Positions 11,299 through 24,370 of a stretch of 64,000 bases of DNA are shown one piece after another. This DNA is from Brachionus plicatilis (taxonomy: Eukaryota > Rotifera > Eurotatoria > Ploima > Brachionidae). Location: contig QEOQ01000303.1 in the NCBI GenBank assembly GCA_010279815.1, positions 1,057,567-1,121,566 on the forward strand, written 5' to 3'. Every line of letters begins with the position of its first letter. Position 1 is the first letter of the stretch. The translations under genes were made by a program, and so were the position numbers. The notes under the pieces are model-generated. The model had not been told where the DNA came from. It made no database searches and saw nothing but the letters and a program-made list of their open reading frames with translations.

Positions 11299-14292
11299 AT
11301 ACATTTTTTTGCTCTTATTTTTGTATAAATAAATTTTATTTAAAATACAAAATTTATTGATTCAGGAATATTTACTACTTGATAAAGTTTGAACTTGTAT
11401 ATTGGATAATTTTTTTAACAATTAAAAAACAATTTAGGTAAGGTTTCTTGATAGCAAATAGAAAAGCTTTACTAATTATTTTATAATTATTCAAGCTAGT
11501 TTACCCTCAAGTCAATACTTTCATGAAGAGAAAATTTCAAAATGTTTCTTTTATGGTTTGTTATTCAAGCTAATTTTTATTTTTGCTGATTATACAAAAC
11601 TGCTTTCTTTTTTTTCAAATTTTTATCTAATAAATTTATTTACAAGTGGACTGAAAAGAGGGCTTTAGTCGATCGAAGCTGCATCATTAAGAGAAAATTT
11701 AATTGAATTTTGTTCATTTAAAAATATGTTTATTTTATATTTTTATTCAAAAAAATAAAAAATTAAATTAAATTTAAATAAATTAAAAAAGTTTTAAATT
11801 TTATTGTTGTCTGTTAAGCAAGCAAACATTTTGTTTATTATTTGTTTAAAAAATTCAAGCTTTTAAATTTTTTTAAAAAATGTTGCAAAATTCAGTTGAT
11901 AAATTGTATGTTGATTTTAAATAAAAATAAAACAAAACATAATAATGCAATTGCCCTCTTGTTTTTAAAAATGTTCTTTTAAGATTTATATTTGGAGCAA
12001 AATTAAATCAAGCTCTTGGGTAGCATCCAAAAAAGTTAGGTGTTTCTCTACGGAACAATTAATTTTGATTCCAATAATCATCAATAAAAGCTAACCATCA
12101 TTGATTTTAATTAGTGTCAAAATTTTTTCTTTAAGTAAATCATATTTTGTCATTTACATGATCAAACCTTAAACAATATATTTTTTGATTAAAATTTTGA
12201 CTCAATAGAAGGAAAAAATATTTATCAAAATTAAAATTAATTCAGAGAATAATGAAAAATCTTGTTGAATTTTCAAATAAATTTTTTTAATTATTTCTCA
12301 AACAGTAAAAATTGTTGGCCTTCTTAACGAAATTTTTAAGAAATAAATTTTGTAAATACGAAATTGTTGCTTAGTTTGATGAAAGAATTCTCTAATTACA
12401 AAAAAGTGAAGAAATAAAGTATCTTCAGATCCAATAAATCCAGTAAAATTTGGTGTATTTTTGATAATTTTTAAGACTATTATAGTTTATGTGCTTTAGT
12501 AGGATATCTATCGATTAAATAAATGGGTTATAAACCTCTTATGCAGATAAACATTATAAAAAACTATTTTAAAATAGAATACACATCAAAGATTTTGAAT
12601 AAATTTTTCGATTTTTATAATAGTGTAACTAATTGAAACCTTAAAGTAAAAAACATTTTATGATAAAAAAAATTAAATGATTAAACAAGAATTCTTAAGA
12701 TTTATTATATTTTTTTTTTAAATTTTGATTCATGCATCAATTTAACGATAGTCTACTTTATTTGTTAGCTTAAATTGTATAAGTTCAAATTCAAGTGATA
12801 ATTTTATGTTTAATTAATTGCATTAGTTAATGATTGAAAATTTAGACAAAATTAAATCAATATTTTTGATTAAAACTATCTAAGATCTATTTTAAAAATA
12901 TTTACAGGAATTTTGAATTCAAGAACACAATTATGAATCGAAAATATACGTAAAAAAAACTAATTTTGAAGAAAATTTTGCATTAATTTAAATTTAAATT
13001 TGATTAGGTTATGATTTTCTAATTTTTAATTTATAAAATTATATACATTTTTTAATAACATAAATGAACCACTTTTAAAATGAATTTCTTCAAATGAGTT
13101 TTTTTTTAATTTAAATTATAAATGACGCAAAAATACAATAGAACAGTTAGTTTCATAGCTTATGACAATTCCGTTATTCTGTAAAATTATACGTAAAGTC
13201 AGGTTCTTTTAAATCTTAATAAGACTGTGACTTTGGATAGAGAGCAAAATAATGCAATGCTTCAGTTGGTTTGCCGACATGCTTGAAAGCTCATCCAAGT
13301 TAAAAATCAAAAAGATCTTATTTTAGAATTTGAAAGCTTAATTTTACCCTGTTTCCGAGATAAAAAAAACACATCAAGTTCTAAAAGCTGCTTAAGTGTT
13401 TTTTTTGGTTCTTAGGCTACGTTATCTCCTAAGTTATTTTTATTTTGCTATACCACTCTATCAACTTATTCTATTCGTGAGGTTAGTCATTTAAATAAAA
13501 TTTATATTTAAAAATAAGTAAATCTGCGTGTAATTTTTTAAAAGAATGAAATTGCCAAAAATTATGAAACTTGCTGATCCAATTTAGTTTATTTTAATTA
13601 TGTAAAATAAATTTTAAGCAAATTAAAAAATTCAGTCTAGGAGTGGTTAATGTCCCTTTTATTTTATGGCTTTATTTTTACAAATCAATGTTGATTTTAC
13701 ATAAAATTATTTTATTTAATTTTTTTGTAAAGAAATTTTGGTATTAAAATACTCATAAATGGTCTGTCGTGACGCTTACCATTTTCATCTGTTTAATTCT
13801 CATAATTAGTCCTAAATGTTTACATTTTTAATTTACATCGTAAAATTTTCCTAAAACACTAATTTGTATTAAGAAGATTTACTTCTATGATTATGATTTA
13901 AAAAGTAAATTTTAGACCTAAATTACCAGTGCTCGAGTCACTATTTTGAATGCCTAAAAATAATTAATTTTTGCGATAATCACTCACTCCGATTTAAAGA
14001 AATTAATGTGATTCATGCTGCTTGGATGTATTGTTAAGTAACTCAAGATGAAAATTGAGCCAAAATAAATTAAAAATATTTTCTACTAAAGAAACATGAA
14101 TTTTACTTTGGTTAAAATTTAGATAGCTTAATTAGCTTGTAATCATCCAATGCAAAAATGTATAAAAATTGATTTATTTTGCTTTCAATTTAAATATTTT
14201 ATACAATCAATAAGATTATATGTTATTTTAAACAATGATTTATCATTGTTTTTTTAGATATAATAATTCAATATGAGCATTTTTCTAAAAAA
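11299..14292. other. Intergenic, about 3 kb, nothing recognised
   Basis: Long AT-rich spacer upstream of the first nicotinic receptor gene. I found no exon chain, transposon domain or RNA gene. It may contain the receptor promoter. A small palindrome, AACAATGATTTATCATTGTT, lies at about 14230-14250, shortly before the start codon. Confidence 0.5.
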
Positions 14293-17168
14293 ATGACAAA
14301 AAAAATTTTATTAGAACTGATTTTTTTGGCTAACTTATGCCTAGTTATTTGTGATGAAACAGAATATAAACTAATTCACAACCTATTCGAGAGTTACGAT
14401 CCATCAATAAGACCATCTATAAATCATAATTATACTCTAAATGTAACATTTGGAGTTGCTCTAACTCAGTTAATCGATGTGGTAAAAATAATTCATTCAT
14501 ATTTAAAAAAATAAAAATTAACACAAATTTTAAAGGATGAACGTAACATGATAATAACAACCAACTGTTGGTTAAATCAAGTAATTTTAATTAATTTCAC
14601 TATTCAAATCAAAAATTTTGAATAAAAATTAGAATTGGATTGATAATAAACTTAAATGGAAACCGGATGAATATAACTCTATCAAATCAATTCATGTTCC
14701 TGCGGAAAGGATTTGGAAACCTGATATACTCTTGGGTAAAGCTCAGCCTTTTCATTAAAAAAAGACATAATTTGAAAATTTATATTCAGCTAACACTAAA
14801 ATTTTAATTTCATATCAATTCTAATTTGTAAAAAAGCATGGAACAGTAAAATTATTAAAAGGTTTAAATATTGGACGATTATTTTAAGAAAATTATAATA
14901 AGATAGCTATTTTAAAATTGAGTTTTGTAATATAACTCCTAGTACTTGCTTTTTACACAATAAATGTAGATTTATATGAAAAATTCTTTTAGTTTCGTAT
15001 AAGCATTTATGAAAACAAATTAAATTAAATTATATTAGAATTAATTTTTTCTTAAACATCATCATAGAGACTTAAATAAAATAAATTTATTATTAATATG
15101 ATTAAAAGGTTCAATTGGACACTTTCAAATAAAAAAGGGTTTATTAATGAAAAGAAGTTTAATAAAATACTTCTTCTAAACTTTTAACTTCAATTCAAAA
15201 AGGAAAGATTAATTTAAATGAAACTGATTTTTTTCAAAACTTGATTTCACAATTGAAGCATTTTTTAGGTATTAAATAAGGTTTTAGACTTTTAGGAGTC
15301 TTAAAAATTTTGATCAATATTTTTTTCATTGTGATTGTTTATCTTTATTATAATCCTTTTAAATGTCCATACATTAAATTTTATTATATATTTATAAAAA
15401 AAATTGATTTATTGTTTATACATATAAAAGCTTCAATAAAGCTCAGTTTTAAATTTATAACAATATTTTTTTCAACAATAAAAATTAAATTTTCAATTTC
15501 ATCAAGTCAGGCTAAAATTTTGATAATAATAGAAATAAATTTTAAAATAAGAATATAAACAGAAAATTTATTATTGCTGTAAAAATCACAATTGGAAAAT
15601 TTAAAATGCTAGATATTGAATTTCGATCGCTTAATCTTTAATCAAATTCCATAATTCTCCGCATAATCACTTACAATTCTGATTTTTTTTGTTTAGTTCA
15701 AATCGGAAAAATACTATTCCTGCATCCGGCATCTGGATCTTGGTGTTTGCATACTATTGAAATTTAAAAACTTAATAATTTAATTAAAAAATAAAATTAA
15801 TTGAAAAACTATTTAAAAAATATATAAATTGAGTTTTTTTCGTGATTTTAAACAGATTATATCTAAAATTTTAGTAAAAAAAATATTAATTTAATTCTCA
15901 TATTTTTTATTTGAATAGGATTTAATTAGAATTTTTTTAAATAAGTAAACAACGCAGACTCTTGGGCAAAAATATCAAGTATATCAACCAACGCATTCAT
16001 TAAACACAATGGAAATGTGACATGGTTATCCACAGTTATATTTAAAAGCTCATGCAGCATTAATGTTCGATATTTTCCTTTTGATGTTCAAATATGTGAT
16101 ATGACATTCGCCAGCTGGACATTTGATGGTTTTTTGGTAGACATCATTCTCAACTCGCAAGAGGGTGATATCACTAATTATATAAAAAATGGCGAGTGGC
16201 ATTTGGTAAATTTTACGGCTATTAAAATTCTCAAAACCTATTCTTGCTGTGAAGAACCATATCCAGAAGTTATATATAGGCTTATCATTAGACGAAGACC
16301 ACTCTATTATGTATTTAATATGGTATTTCCGTGTTTGCTAATTACAATGGTCGCTTTTCTCGGATTTTTTTTGCCCCCTTCAAGCACCGAAAAAGTAAGC
16401 ATGGGCATTACCACTCTTCTAAGTATTACAGTATACTTAATGCTTGTTGCTGAATCAATGCCACCTACTAGTGAACAATTACCTCTTCTTGGCATCTATT
16501 ATGCTGTCACTATAGGCATCGTGTCTTTATCGACTTCAATGACTGTACTAACACTTAATATAAACAACAAAGGCACCCAAGGAAAACGAGTACCGCGGAT
16601 ATTGAGAATTGTTTTCTTTAAATATTTAAATAAATTGGTGCGTTGTAATTTGTTCACAATAAAATATCCAAAAGTGATCAATAGAGCTGAAGATAAGAAT
16701 TTTTCTGAATTTAATAATAAACCGAGCTGTTCTTATATAGATTTAAAATCAGAAAAATTGAATGGTATCGAAGATATTTTTAAAATAGATGAAGAGAATA
16801 GACCAATTTTATGTGAAGAAAATTTCAAAAAAAAAGAAAATCTTGCTCAGCTTATAATCAATCGTAAATTGGCTAATCAAAAGTATTCCGCAATTAAAAA
16901 AATATCTGATAAAGAATCAAAATTTTTGGAAGAATTGGAAAAAATTTTGTTCAGACAGTTCAATCAATTGACTCATTTAGTTTCAAGTACAATTCAAATG
17001 AATTTTGATAAAGAAAAAGAAAAAAAGCGTCTTCAAGTTATTCAAAACGAATGGTCAGATGTAGCTATTATACTCGATCATATTTTATGCTATTTATTTG
17101 TATTGATTACTTTGATAAGTTGCTTTTTAATATTTTTTAATTCACCAAATTTTTTATCCGAATGGTAG
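14293..17168 (+). CDS. Nicotinic acetylcholine receptor alpha-type subunit, copy 1
   Basis: Four exons (14293-14481, 14536-14580, 14633-14735, 15946-17168) encode 519 residues. A signal peptide (MTKKILLELIFLANLCLVIC) leads into the extracellular ligand-binding domain. The Cys-loop reads [15 protein letters not shown], with 13 residues between cysteines. Loop C carries the vicinal pair in [10 protein letters not shown], marking an alpha-type subunit. Loop D Trp ([10 protein letters not shown]) is present. Loop A reads ILLVNNADSW, lacking the usual Tyr before NNAD, and loop B has WTFDG for the usual WTYDG. M1-M3 are clear. M2 is preceded by Glu-Lys without an inserted Pro (STEKVSMGITTLLS), predicting cation selectivity. 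A long intracellular loop and M4 end at LSEW. It forms a tandem pair with the gene at 20310. The 1.2-kb third intron seems empty. The endogenous ligand is inferred from family only. Confidence 0.9.
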
Positions 17169-20100
17169 ACCGGAAAAATTATCCAAATGTTAAACGGTGC
17201 TTTTCAGTTTTTTTTTCTAAATTTTTATGTAATCAACAATAAATTTTTTTAAATCATTTTATTTTAGAGAACGAGTTCTTAAAAATTAATAGTTCTAAAG
17301 AAATGAATTTATTTTATTAAAAGAAAAATTTGATTGTATTTGCCTTCAGTTCTAAAAATTGCCTACTCACTAATTTTGTTTATGAGCTATTTTTTGGTTA
17401 AACTAATATTTCGTGAGATAAGTGTTTTATTTGTACCTGGAATAAACAAAAAACTAGTTTAAGGGACTCGCTGAAGCCTAATTTTTGATGATTTAGGATA
17501 ATGAAATGCTTAAATTTTCGTGATTTGTAAAATCGGAAGAAAAACCTAATTAATCAGGTTAAAAGTCTCACGAAAAATTCTAACTTAGTTGAAACAGTTC
17601 TCTATAATATATTTTAAATTAATATTCGAAATAAGAAATAAAAGAAAAATTGTATTCAATTTATTTTAAGGTGTAACTGATGTAGTCTTAAGAACCACGT
17701 CCATTCACTTGAAACAGATCTTTTTTCTTCCAAGTTTCATATTATCATGCATTTCCTAATATATGCTTTTCTTTAAAAAAAATACATTCATTTCTTATTC
17801 CCGAACGTGCCATACTTCAACTGTTTATAGAAAATTAATAATTTGAAAATAAGGATTATTTATTATGAAACGATATTAATCAAACAAAAAAGCTTCTTGA
17901 CAAAAATTTAAATTGGCTTAAGCAAAAGTTTTTTTATTGTTAATTGAGATTTTGATTAAACAAAAAAGAATAACGAATTTATAATTATGAGTTTTTAAAT
18001 TTAATATCTTGAGATTTCTGTGCATTTCAAAATATGCTCGAACATTTACACTTTGTTGAACAGTTTCCTAATTATTTGATAAATTTAGGAATGAATTTTT
18101 CTAATCTCAAATTATTTATAAAGCTTACCTTGAATCTATTTTGTGTTCAGAAAATTAGATAAAGACTGCTCTTGGAAAAATATGAATCAATTGCATACAT
18201 TTTAGTCCAATTTATTGTGATCAGAATTTAAGACACCAAGTTGGAATCAATTTTTTTTATAATTATCTTCAAACAAATTGGTTTATGCACCTAAGATAAT
18301 TTCTAGTCTACAAGTATCATGATTAAATTCTGTATCTCTAATAGTTAAACCAAAAGGAATTAATGTCTGAATAGTTAAGCTTTTTTTCATTAAATTTTTG
18401 ATAATTTTGTAATTAATTTTTGCGCCTGAGATAAAGGAATAGATAGTGAGTAGAATATTAAAAATTGGATCGATTTCTCGCTTTTATGACAAATGTTGCA
18501 CGACTCATTATCCACACTAAACAGGGACAAATTAAGCTTGGATTCAGTCTTTATCTTTAATCAAAGATATGCAAGGCGAGCAAATCACTAGCTTTTTTTA
18601 CAAAACAAAATACTTTAGCAATTAATAATATCAAATAACTAGTTTTATGGCAGTCGAGAACTTAAATAGAATTTTAAACGCAGAAAAATTTCAACCATTT
18701 ATATCAAAAACCTGCTTAAATTGAACCAAATCCCAATTAATATTTTAAGTTTTAATTTTGGTAGAGGATCCTAACGTCACTGGAAAGCGATGTAATTTAC
18801 GTGATATAATTTCGAAAATAATCTACTCAATATAATTTTATATACTTAAATTTTTTCATAATTAATAAATTGTTGAAATATTTGTTATTAAAAAAACAAT
18901 GATTTAGTCTAAGAATCAAATCCTGAGAGAGAAAATTTATTTATGATATTTAATAAGCAAACTTTAATTTTTTAAAGTATTTATTTTTAGATTAAATTCA
19001 ACTGATCTTGTATATTTTGGATATTATTTTACTTCAAAATTAATAACTGCATGTCAGAATTTAATAAGAAGAATTTGAATTAATTTTTTGATTTAAAAAT
19101 TTCATTTTCAAAATCAACCGATTGAGTTAATTATAAATATTTTAAATTTTAGATTATATTTTGCAATTTTCGTAAAACATCTTTTAGTAATAACGTAAAA
19201 TAATTCATCACACTATCCTGTTAATTTAAAATTTCTTAATTTAAAAATTTAACATCTTGCATCACTGACATCCTTAATTCTATTTTAAATTCAAATTAAT
19301 TTTAGATATTCATTTTAAAATGCATCTTCAAAAATATCATATTATCAGTTAAAAATGCAAATTGGTTTTGTTACAAACATTTTACTTAAGTTGGTCTTGT
19401 TTTCAATAAATGCTGATTTAAGATATTTTAGATTTACTTAGATAATCAGTTAATTTCGGCATGTTGTTTGCGTATTAAAAATTCATTTATAATAAAATTT
19501 AAAAGTTTCTATAAAAGACTAGACATTTTTATATATTTTCATTTCTAATCAATTTTGCATTTTTTACTATCAAAAAATATCAATGATAGGTTAAATTAAT
19601 TGAGAATGAAGTAAATGAATTTATTTTTTAATTTTTTTTGTAAATGATAAATTATCAAAGTTGCTAAATTAGCTCTTTTTGATGATTGACTGAACATTAT
19701 TTTAAAAACTGTAATTTGTACTCATATTAGCCAAAATATTGATATTTAGGGAATAGGGTTAAGAATTTTGATTTCATTAAGTTACTCATTTAGACTGAAT
19801 AGAAGATATTCATTAAAATAAACGACTTGCAATAAAAATTCATGCTAAAAAGCTAAAAATGAGATTTTCAAATTTTCTTAACTATTTCATCATTAGTCAG
19901 CACTAACATTATTGAGTTATTGAAAACTAAGTGTAATATTGAAAAATCATTTGGTGATTTAAATATATTGTTAGATATTGTTAGAAAATTAGAAAATATT
20001 CCAGAACTTGAAATAAAGCCAAATAGGAAGTTTATTTAAATTAACCAAATATTAAAAAACAGCAGATGATTTAAAACTTTCAGATTTTAGAAATAATTAA

Positions 20101-20309
20101 AGTAAGGAAAAGGATTTTTCTAATTAAATAAGTCAGTAATTATACAAATTTTAATAATAAATTTTTAAAAAAATTAAATGACTATCAATTCCAATATAAA
20201 TAATCAAAATACAAAATTATTTTAATTTTTTTTTCTAGAATCAAATGATAAGAAAAAAACTTAAAATCAGAATTTATTAAATAAGAATAATCGGATCACT
20301 TAATTTCTA
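17169..20309. other. Intergenic between the two receptor genes
   Basis: About 3.1 kb of AT-rich sequence separating the tandem receptor genes. I see no coding exon, transposase motif or RNA gene that could have carried the duplication. Confidence 0.5.
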
Positions 20310-23300
20310 ATGAAAATTATTTTACTCAACAATTTAATTTTGAAAATTCTGATAATTTCTTGCATGGTAAAAAAAAATCTATGTGATGAATGGGAATACA
20401 AGCTTGTTCATAATTTACTGAGAGACTACGATTCGGCAATTCGGCCCTCGACTCATCACAAGGTAACTTTAAATGTAACATTCGGTCTCGCTCTAGCACA
20501 ATTGATTGATGTAGTTAGTATCAAATATATTATTAATTTTTTTAAATTCTACATATTACTGATTAGGATGAACGCAACATGATAATAACAACTAATTGTT
20601 GGCTAAATCAAGTAAAATTTTGTTTATTTAAAAAAAAAAATTAATTTTGTTTCCAGGGATGGATTGACAACAAGCTCAAATGGAATCCTAAAGACTATGA
20701 TGGTATTAAATTTATTCATATTCCGCATGAAAAAGTATGGAAGCCGGATATTTTATTGGGTATGTTAAAACTTAGAAATCTTAAATAAAAACTTTGATTA
20801 AGGGTTTAAATAAGTAATTTATGTGACTTTAGAAAAAAAATTATCTATGTTTATTAAAAAATTTAGGAATAATTTGTTTTTTTAATAAACAGATTGAGAG
20901 TACTACAAAAAAACAATCTAAATAATCATTGATTTAAAAAATCTTATAAATTAAAAAATTCATATTTATCATCATTATCATGAATGAAAATTAAAGAAAT
21001 TAACTGCTAGAATATTGATCACTAGGTAATTTTATTTTTAACCTTTTGTTTAAAAAACTCTACAAGTAAGAAATCAGGAAATAAAATAAAAATTGGACTT
21101 GTGTAATTCAATTTTCTTTTCTTCTGTAAAGTGTCTTCATGATATGTTTCATTCTTATATTTGGATGAATTTTAAAATGATTTTTTATGGTTTAAATAAA
21201 TAAATTTTTTTTTTCTTACAATATTTTAAATTTAAAATAAAATAAATTTTAAATGATATCTATTTATAAAGTGGAAAACAACACAGTTAAAGGTCTCATT
21301 GTTGTTTATATTTTTTTAAATTTAATCAAATACAAAATAGTAATTATTTCATAGAATTAACTTCATTTAAATATTTTGAAGAATAAATATATGAAAAATA
21401 ATTCATAGAATTTTTAATAATAATTACATAATAACAATCTCTCGTAATTTTTCAAAGACAATAAATTGACAAAATATTTTAAATTTTACGTTAAATCTGC
21501 AAAAAAAAAATTGTGTTTAAAAAAAAAAGCATCTTAAGAGTTAATAACATGTAAGATCATTTAAATTTTGATCTAAAAAACATCTTAAATTAATTTTATT
21601 TAATAAAAATTAATGTTTTTTTTTAAATATTTTCCTTCAAATACTACAATAATTTCAATGAAAACATTCTATGGAGATATTTCTATCAAAATGTATTCTA
21701 TGATTTTTTTTAAATTAATTTTTTTATTAATTGATACAGTATTGAAATGACAGGATGGTATTTTTTACGGAAAATTACGTAAACTTACGTTAAAAAGTAG
21801 AAATCAACGCAGATTTACCAATGAAAAATTCGAAAATTTACGTAAAATTATCTTAATTTCTACTTTATTTACGCTAATCGTAAAAGGGACAACAAAATAA
21901 AAATAAAATAAAATCAACACTTGTTGCTTACTTAAAACAAAATTTAAACTATTGCGTGACAATTTTTTTCAACAGGATGACCAGCATTCTGAGTCTATTA
22001 TAGTACCAAGTAGATATTTATCGAACAAAATACTTTAAATACCAAGACCCTTCTTTTTAATATAATTAACGTATGTATGTCACTTTCAATTTTTTAAGTG
22101 TTATTTTGTAAATTGACATGGAAAATAATAAAATTCCAGAAAAAATAAGTTATATATTCACATAAGGCTTTCAATTGGACATAGCTTGGGATTTTTAAAG
22201 TGCTCTTTTGCTGTTGAATATGCAACTATGAGATGCTCTTTTAAAGAAGTGAGCTCAAATTTGATTTGAAATGCTATGGGAAGATTTTTCAACGAAATAA
22301 TTTACATAAATTAAATTATTAATGAATTTTATTGTTTAATTTTTGTACAATTTAAATTAAAAAAAAATCTATTAATTAAAAAAAATTTTTTGGGGAAAAT
22401 TATTTAAATTTTGGCAATTAAATTTTCGTAAAACATTTAAAATAGTTAATTTGATTTTTTTTAATTTTTAAAATACCTGGTCAAAGTCCAAAAGGAAATT
22501 TTTATTATCTGCTAAGTCATTTTACAAAGTGATACATTTTGCAAACTGACACTGACACGCTTAAGAAAGCGCTTAAGTTACTGAAATAATATTTTCAAAT
22601 CTCAAGAGTTTAAAAAATTTAATTTTTAAAATAAAACATATTTTATTATTATGGTTAGACCATGAAATTTTTGAAAATCATGGTCTAATCAAAAATAAAA
22701 AAAATTGGTGATAAAAATTAGCTCAAAATTGTTTGTTAGAAGATAATCAAAGTTTTAAATAAAAAAATTTAAATTTGTTATCAATTTTCAAACTAAACTA
22801 CTTTTTAAAAAATATTTTATTATTTCAATTTGTTAACCAAAATCTAAAATAAGATAATTCTTGGTTAGAAAGTCATAAATAATAAATAGATAAAATTAAT
22901 TAAAATTTATTTTTAGCAAATAATGCAGATTCGTGGGCAAAAATATCGAGCATATCAACAAACATGATAGTAAGATATGATGGTAATGTAACTTGGCTAT
23001 CAACAGTCATATTTAGAAGTTCGTGCAGCATAAATGTTCGCTATTTTCCCTTTGACGAACAAGCATGTGACATGATATTTGCTAGTTGGACATTTGATGG
23101 CTTTTTCTTGGATCTAAACGTGAACTCAGAACAAGGTGACGTAACTAATTACATTAAAAATGGTGAATGGCATCTGGTAAAATTGACTGCTACAAAAATC
23201 TCCAAAACTTACTCGTGCTGTGAAGAGCCTTATCCAGAAATTCACTATCATTTAATAATTAGACGAAGACCACTTTATTACGTGTTCAATATGGTATTTC

Positions 23301-24370
23301 CGTGTCTACTGATAACATTGGTTGCTTTTCTGGGCTTCTATTTGCCACCAGGAAGCACCGAAAAAATAAGCATAGGCATCACAACTCTTCTCAGTTTGAC
23401 TGTGTTTCTGATGCTGGTGGCAGAATCGATGCCACCTACAAGTGAGCAGCTGCCTCTCTTGGGAATTTACTACGGCGTTACCATAGGTCTAGTGTCTTTT
23501 TCTACCGCCATGGCTGTAATCACACTGAATATAAACAACCGCGGAATGAGAGGCAAAAGAGTTCCCAAGTTTCTAAAGATATTTTTCTTTAAATACATGG
23601 CAAGAATACTAAGAACCCATGTTTCGCCGCAGACAAAAATCTTTATCTATAGCTCTGAATCGAAAATAATCAAAAAAGAAATATTTAGTAAGAAGAAATT
23701 TTTTGGTCATGAAAATTTAAGTGCGAACCCTGTGAAAATGAATGGAAATTTAAGACAATCGGACATGACCGATGAACCAGAAAAATTTCTAGTTCCTAAA
23801 GAAAATTCAACTAGTGTCAAAGTGAAAAATAACCTGACCGAGTATGAAAGTCTAATTCTAGAGTCAATCAATGAGATTCCCAGCTTTAAAGAAAATAGAC
23901 CTAAACTTTTTGCCAATGAGAACTTGTACGAGCACAGAAAAAAAAATTCAGATCGTAATAAAATATTAGTAAAAGCTAGAAAGCAAACTTTAAAGTTGGA
24001 TAATCCGAGGATTTCGTGCCTAATAGAATCAGATCTGTCTACGGACAGATCCAGTCATAATGACACAGAGCATGAGTCCAAAGGCACTCATAATCATACC
24101 AAATACGAGCATGATATTAATCAAGTCGCTCATAAATTAGAAAAAGTTTTTGATAAACACATATCTCCACTTGTAAATATGCTTGTTAAAACTTTGCTTC
24201 TAAATGAGAAACGAGTCAAAGAGAAAGAGGAAATAAACGAAATAAAACGGGAATGGACAGATGTGGCTCTGGTTGCTGATCATTTTTTGTGCTATTTTTT
24301 TCCGTCAATGACTCTAGTTATATGTTTAACTATATTTTTAAACTCACCGCATACTTTTGCCCAGTGGTAG
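20310..24370 (+). CDS. Nicotinic acetylcholine receptor alpha-type subunit, copy 2
   Basis: Four exons (20310-20513, 20567-20611, 20657-20759, 22917-24370) encode 601 residues with intron positions and phases identical to copy 1, proving tandem duplication. It has an N-terminal hydrophobic signal region, Cys-loop [15 protein letters not shown], loop B WTFDG, loop [11 protein letters not shown] and loop [11 protein letters not shown]. Loop A reads [10 protein letters not shown], again lacking the usual Tyr. Pore region [18 protein letters not shown] predicts cation selectivity. The M3-M4 cytoplasmic loop is about 80 residues longer than in copy 1 and is rich in Ser, Lys and His, so the two copies have diverged mainly there. 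M4 ends [14 protein letters not shown] ([10 protein letters not shown]). The third intron is 2.16 kb and carries a foldback repeat at 21763-21885. Confidence 0.9.
21763..21885. repeat. Foldback element inside receptor intron 3
   Basis: Left arm 21763-21804 (TTACGGAAAATTACGTAAAC and on to AAAGTAGAAAT) is imperfectly reverse-complemented by 21856-21885 (ATTTCTACTTTATTTACGC...). The unit is rich in TTTACG/CGTAAA words. It is a small MITE-like repeat of unknown family. Confidence 0.45.
22655..22688. repeat. Short perfect palindrome in receptor intron 3
   Basis: TTAGACCATGA at 22655-22665 is exactly reverse-complemented at 22678-22688 with a 12-bp spacer, giving an 11-bp stem. It may be a degraded repeat or a structured intronic element. 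Confidence 0.5.
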
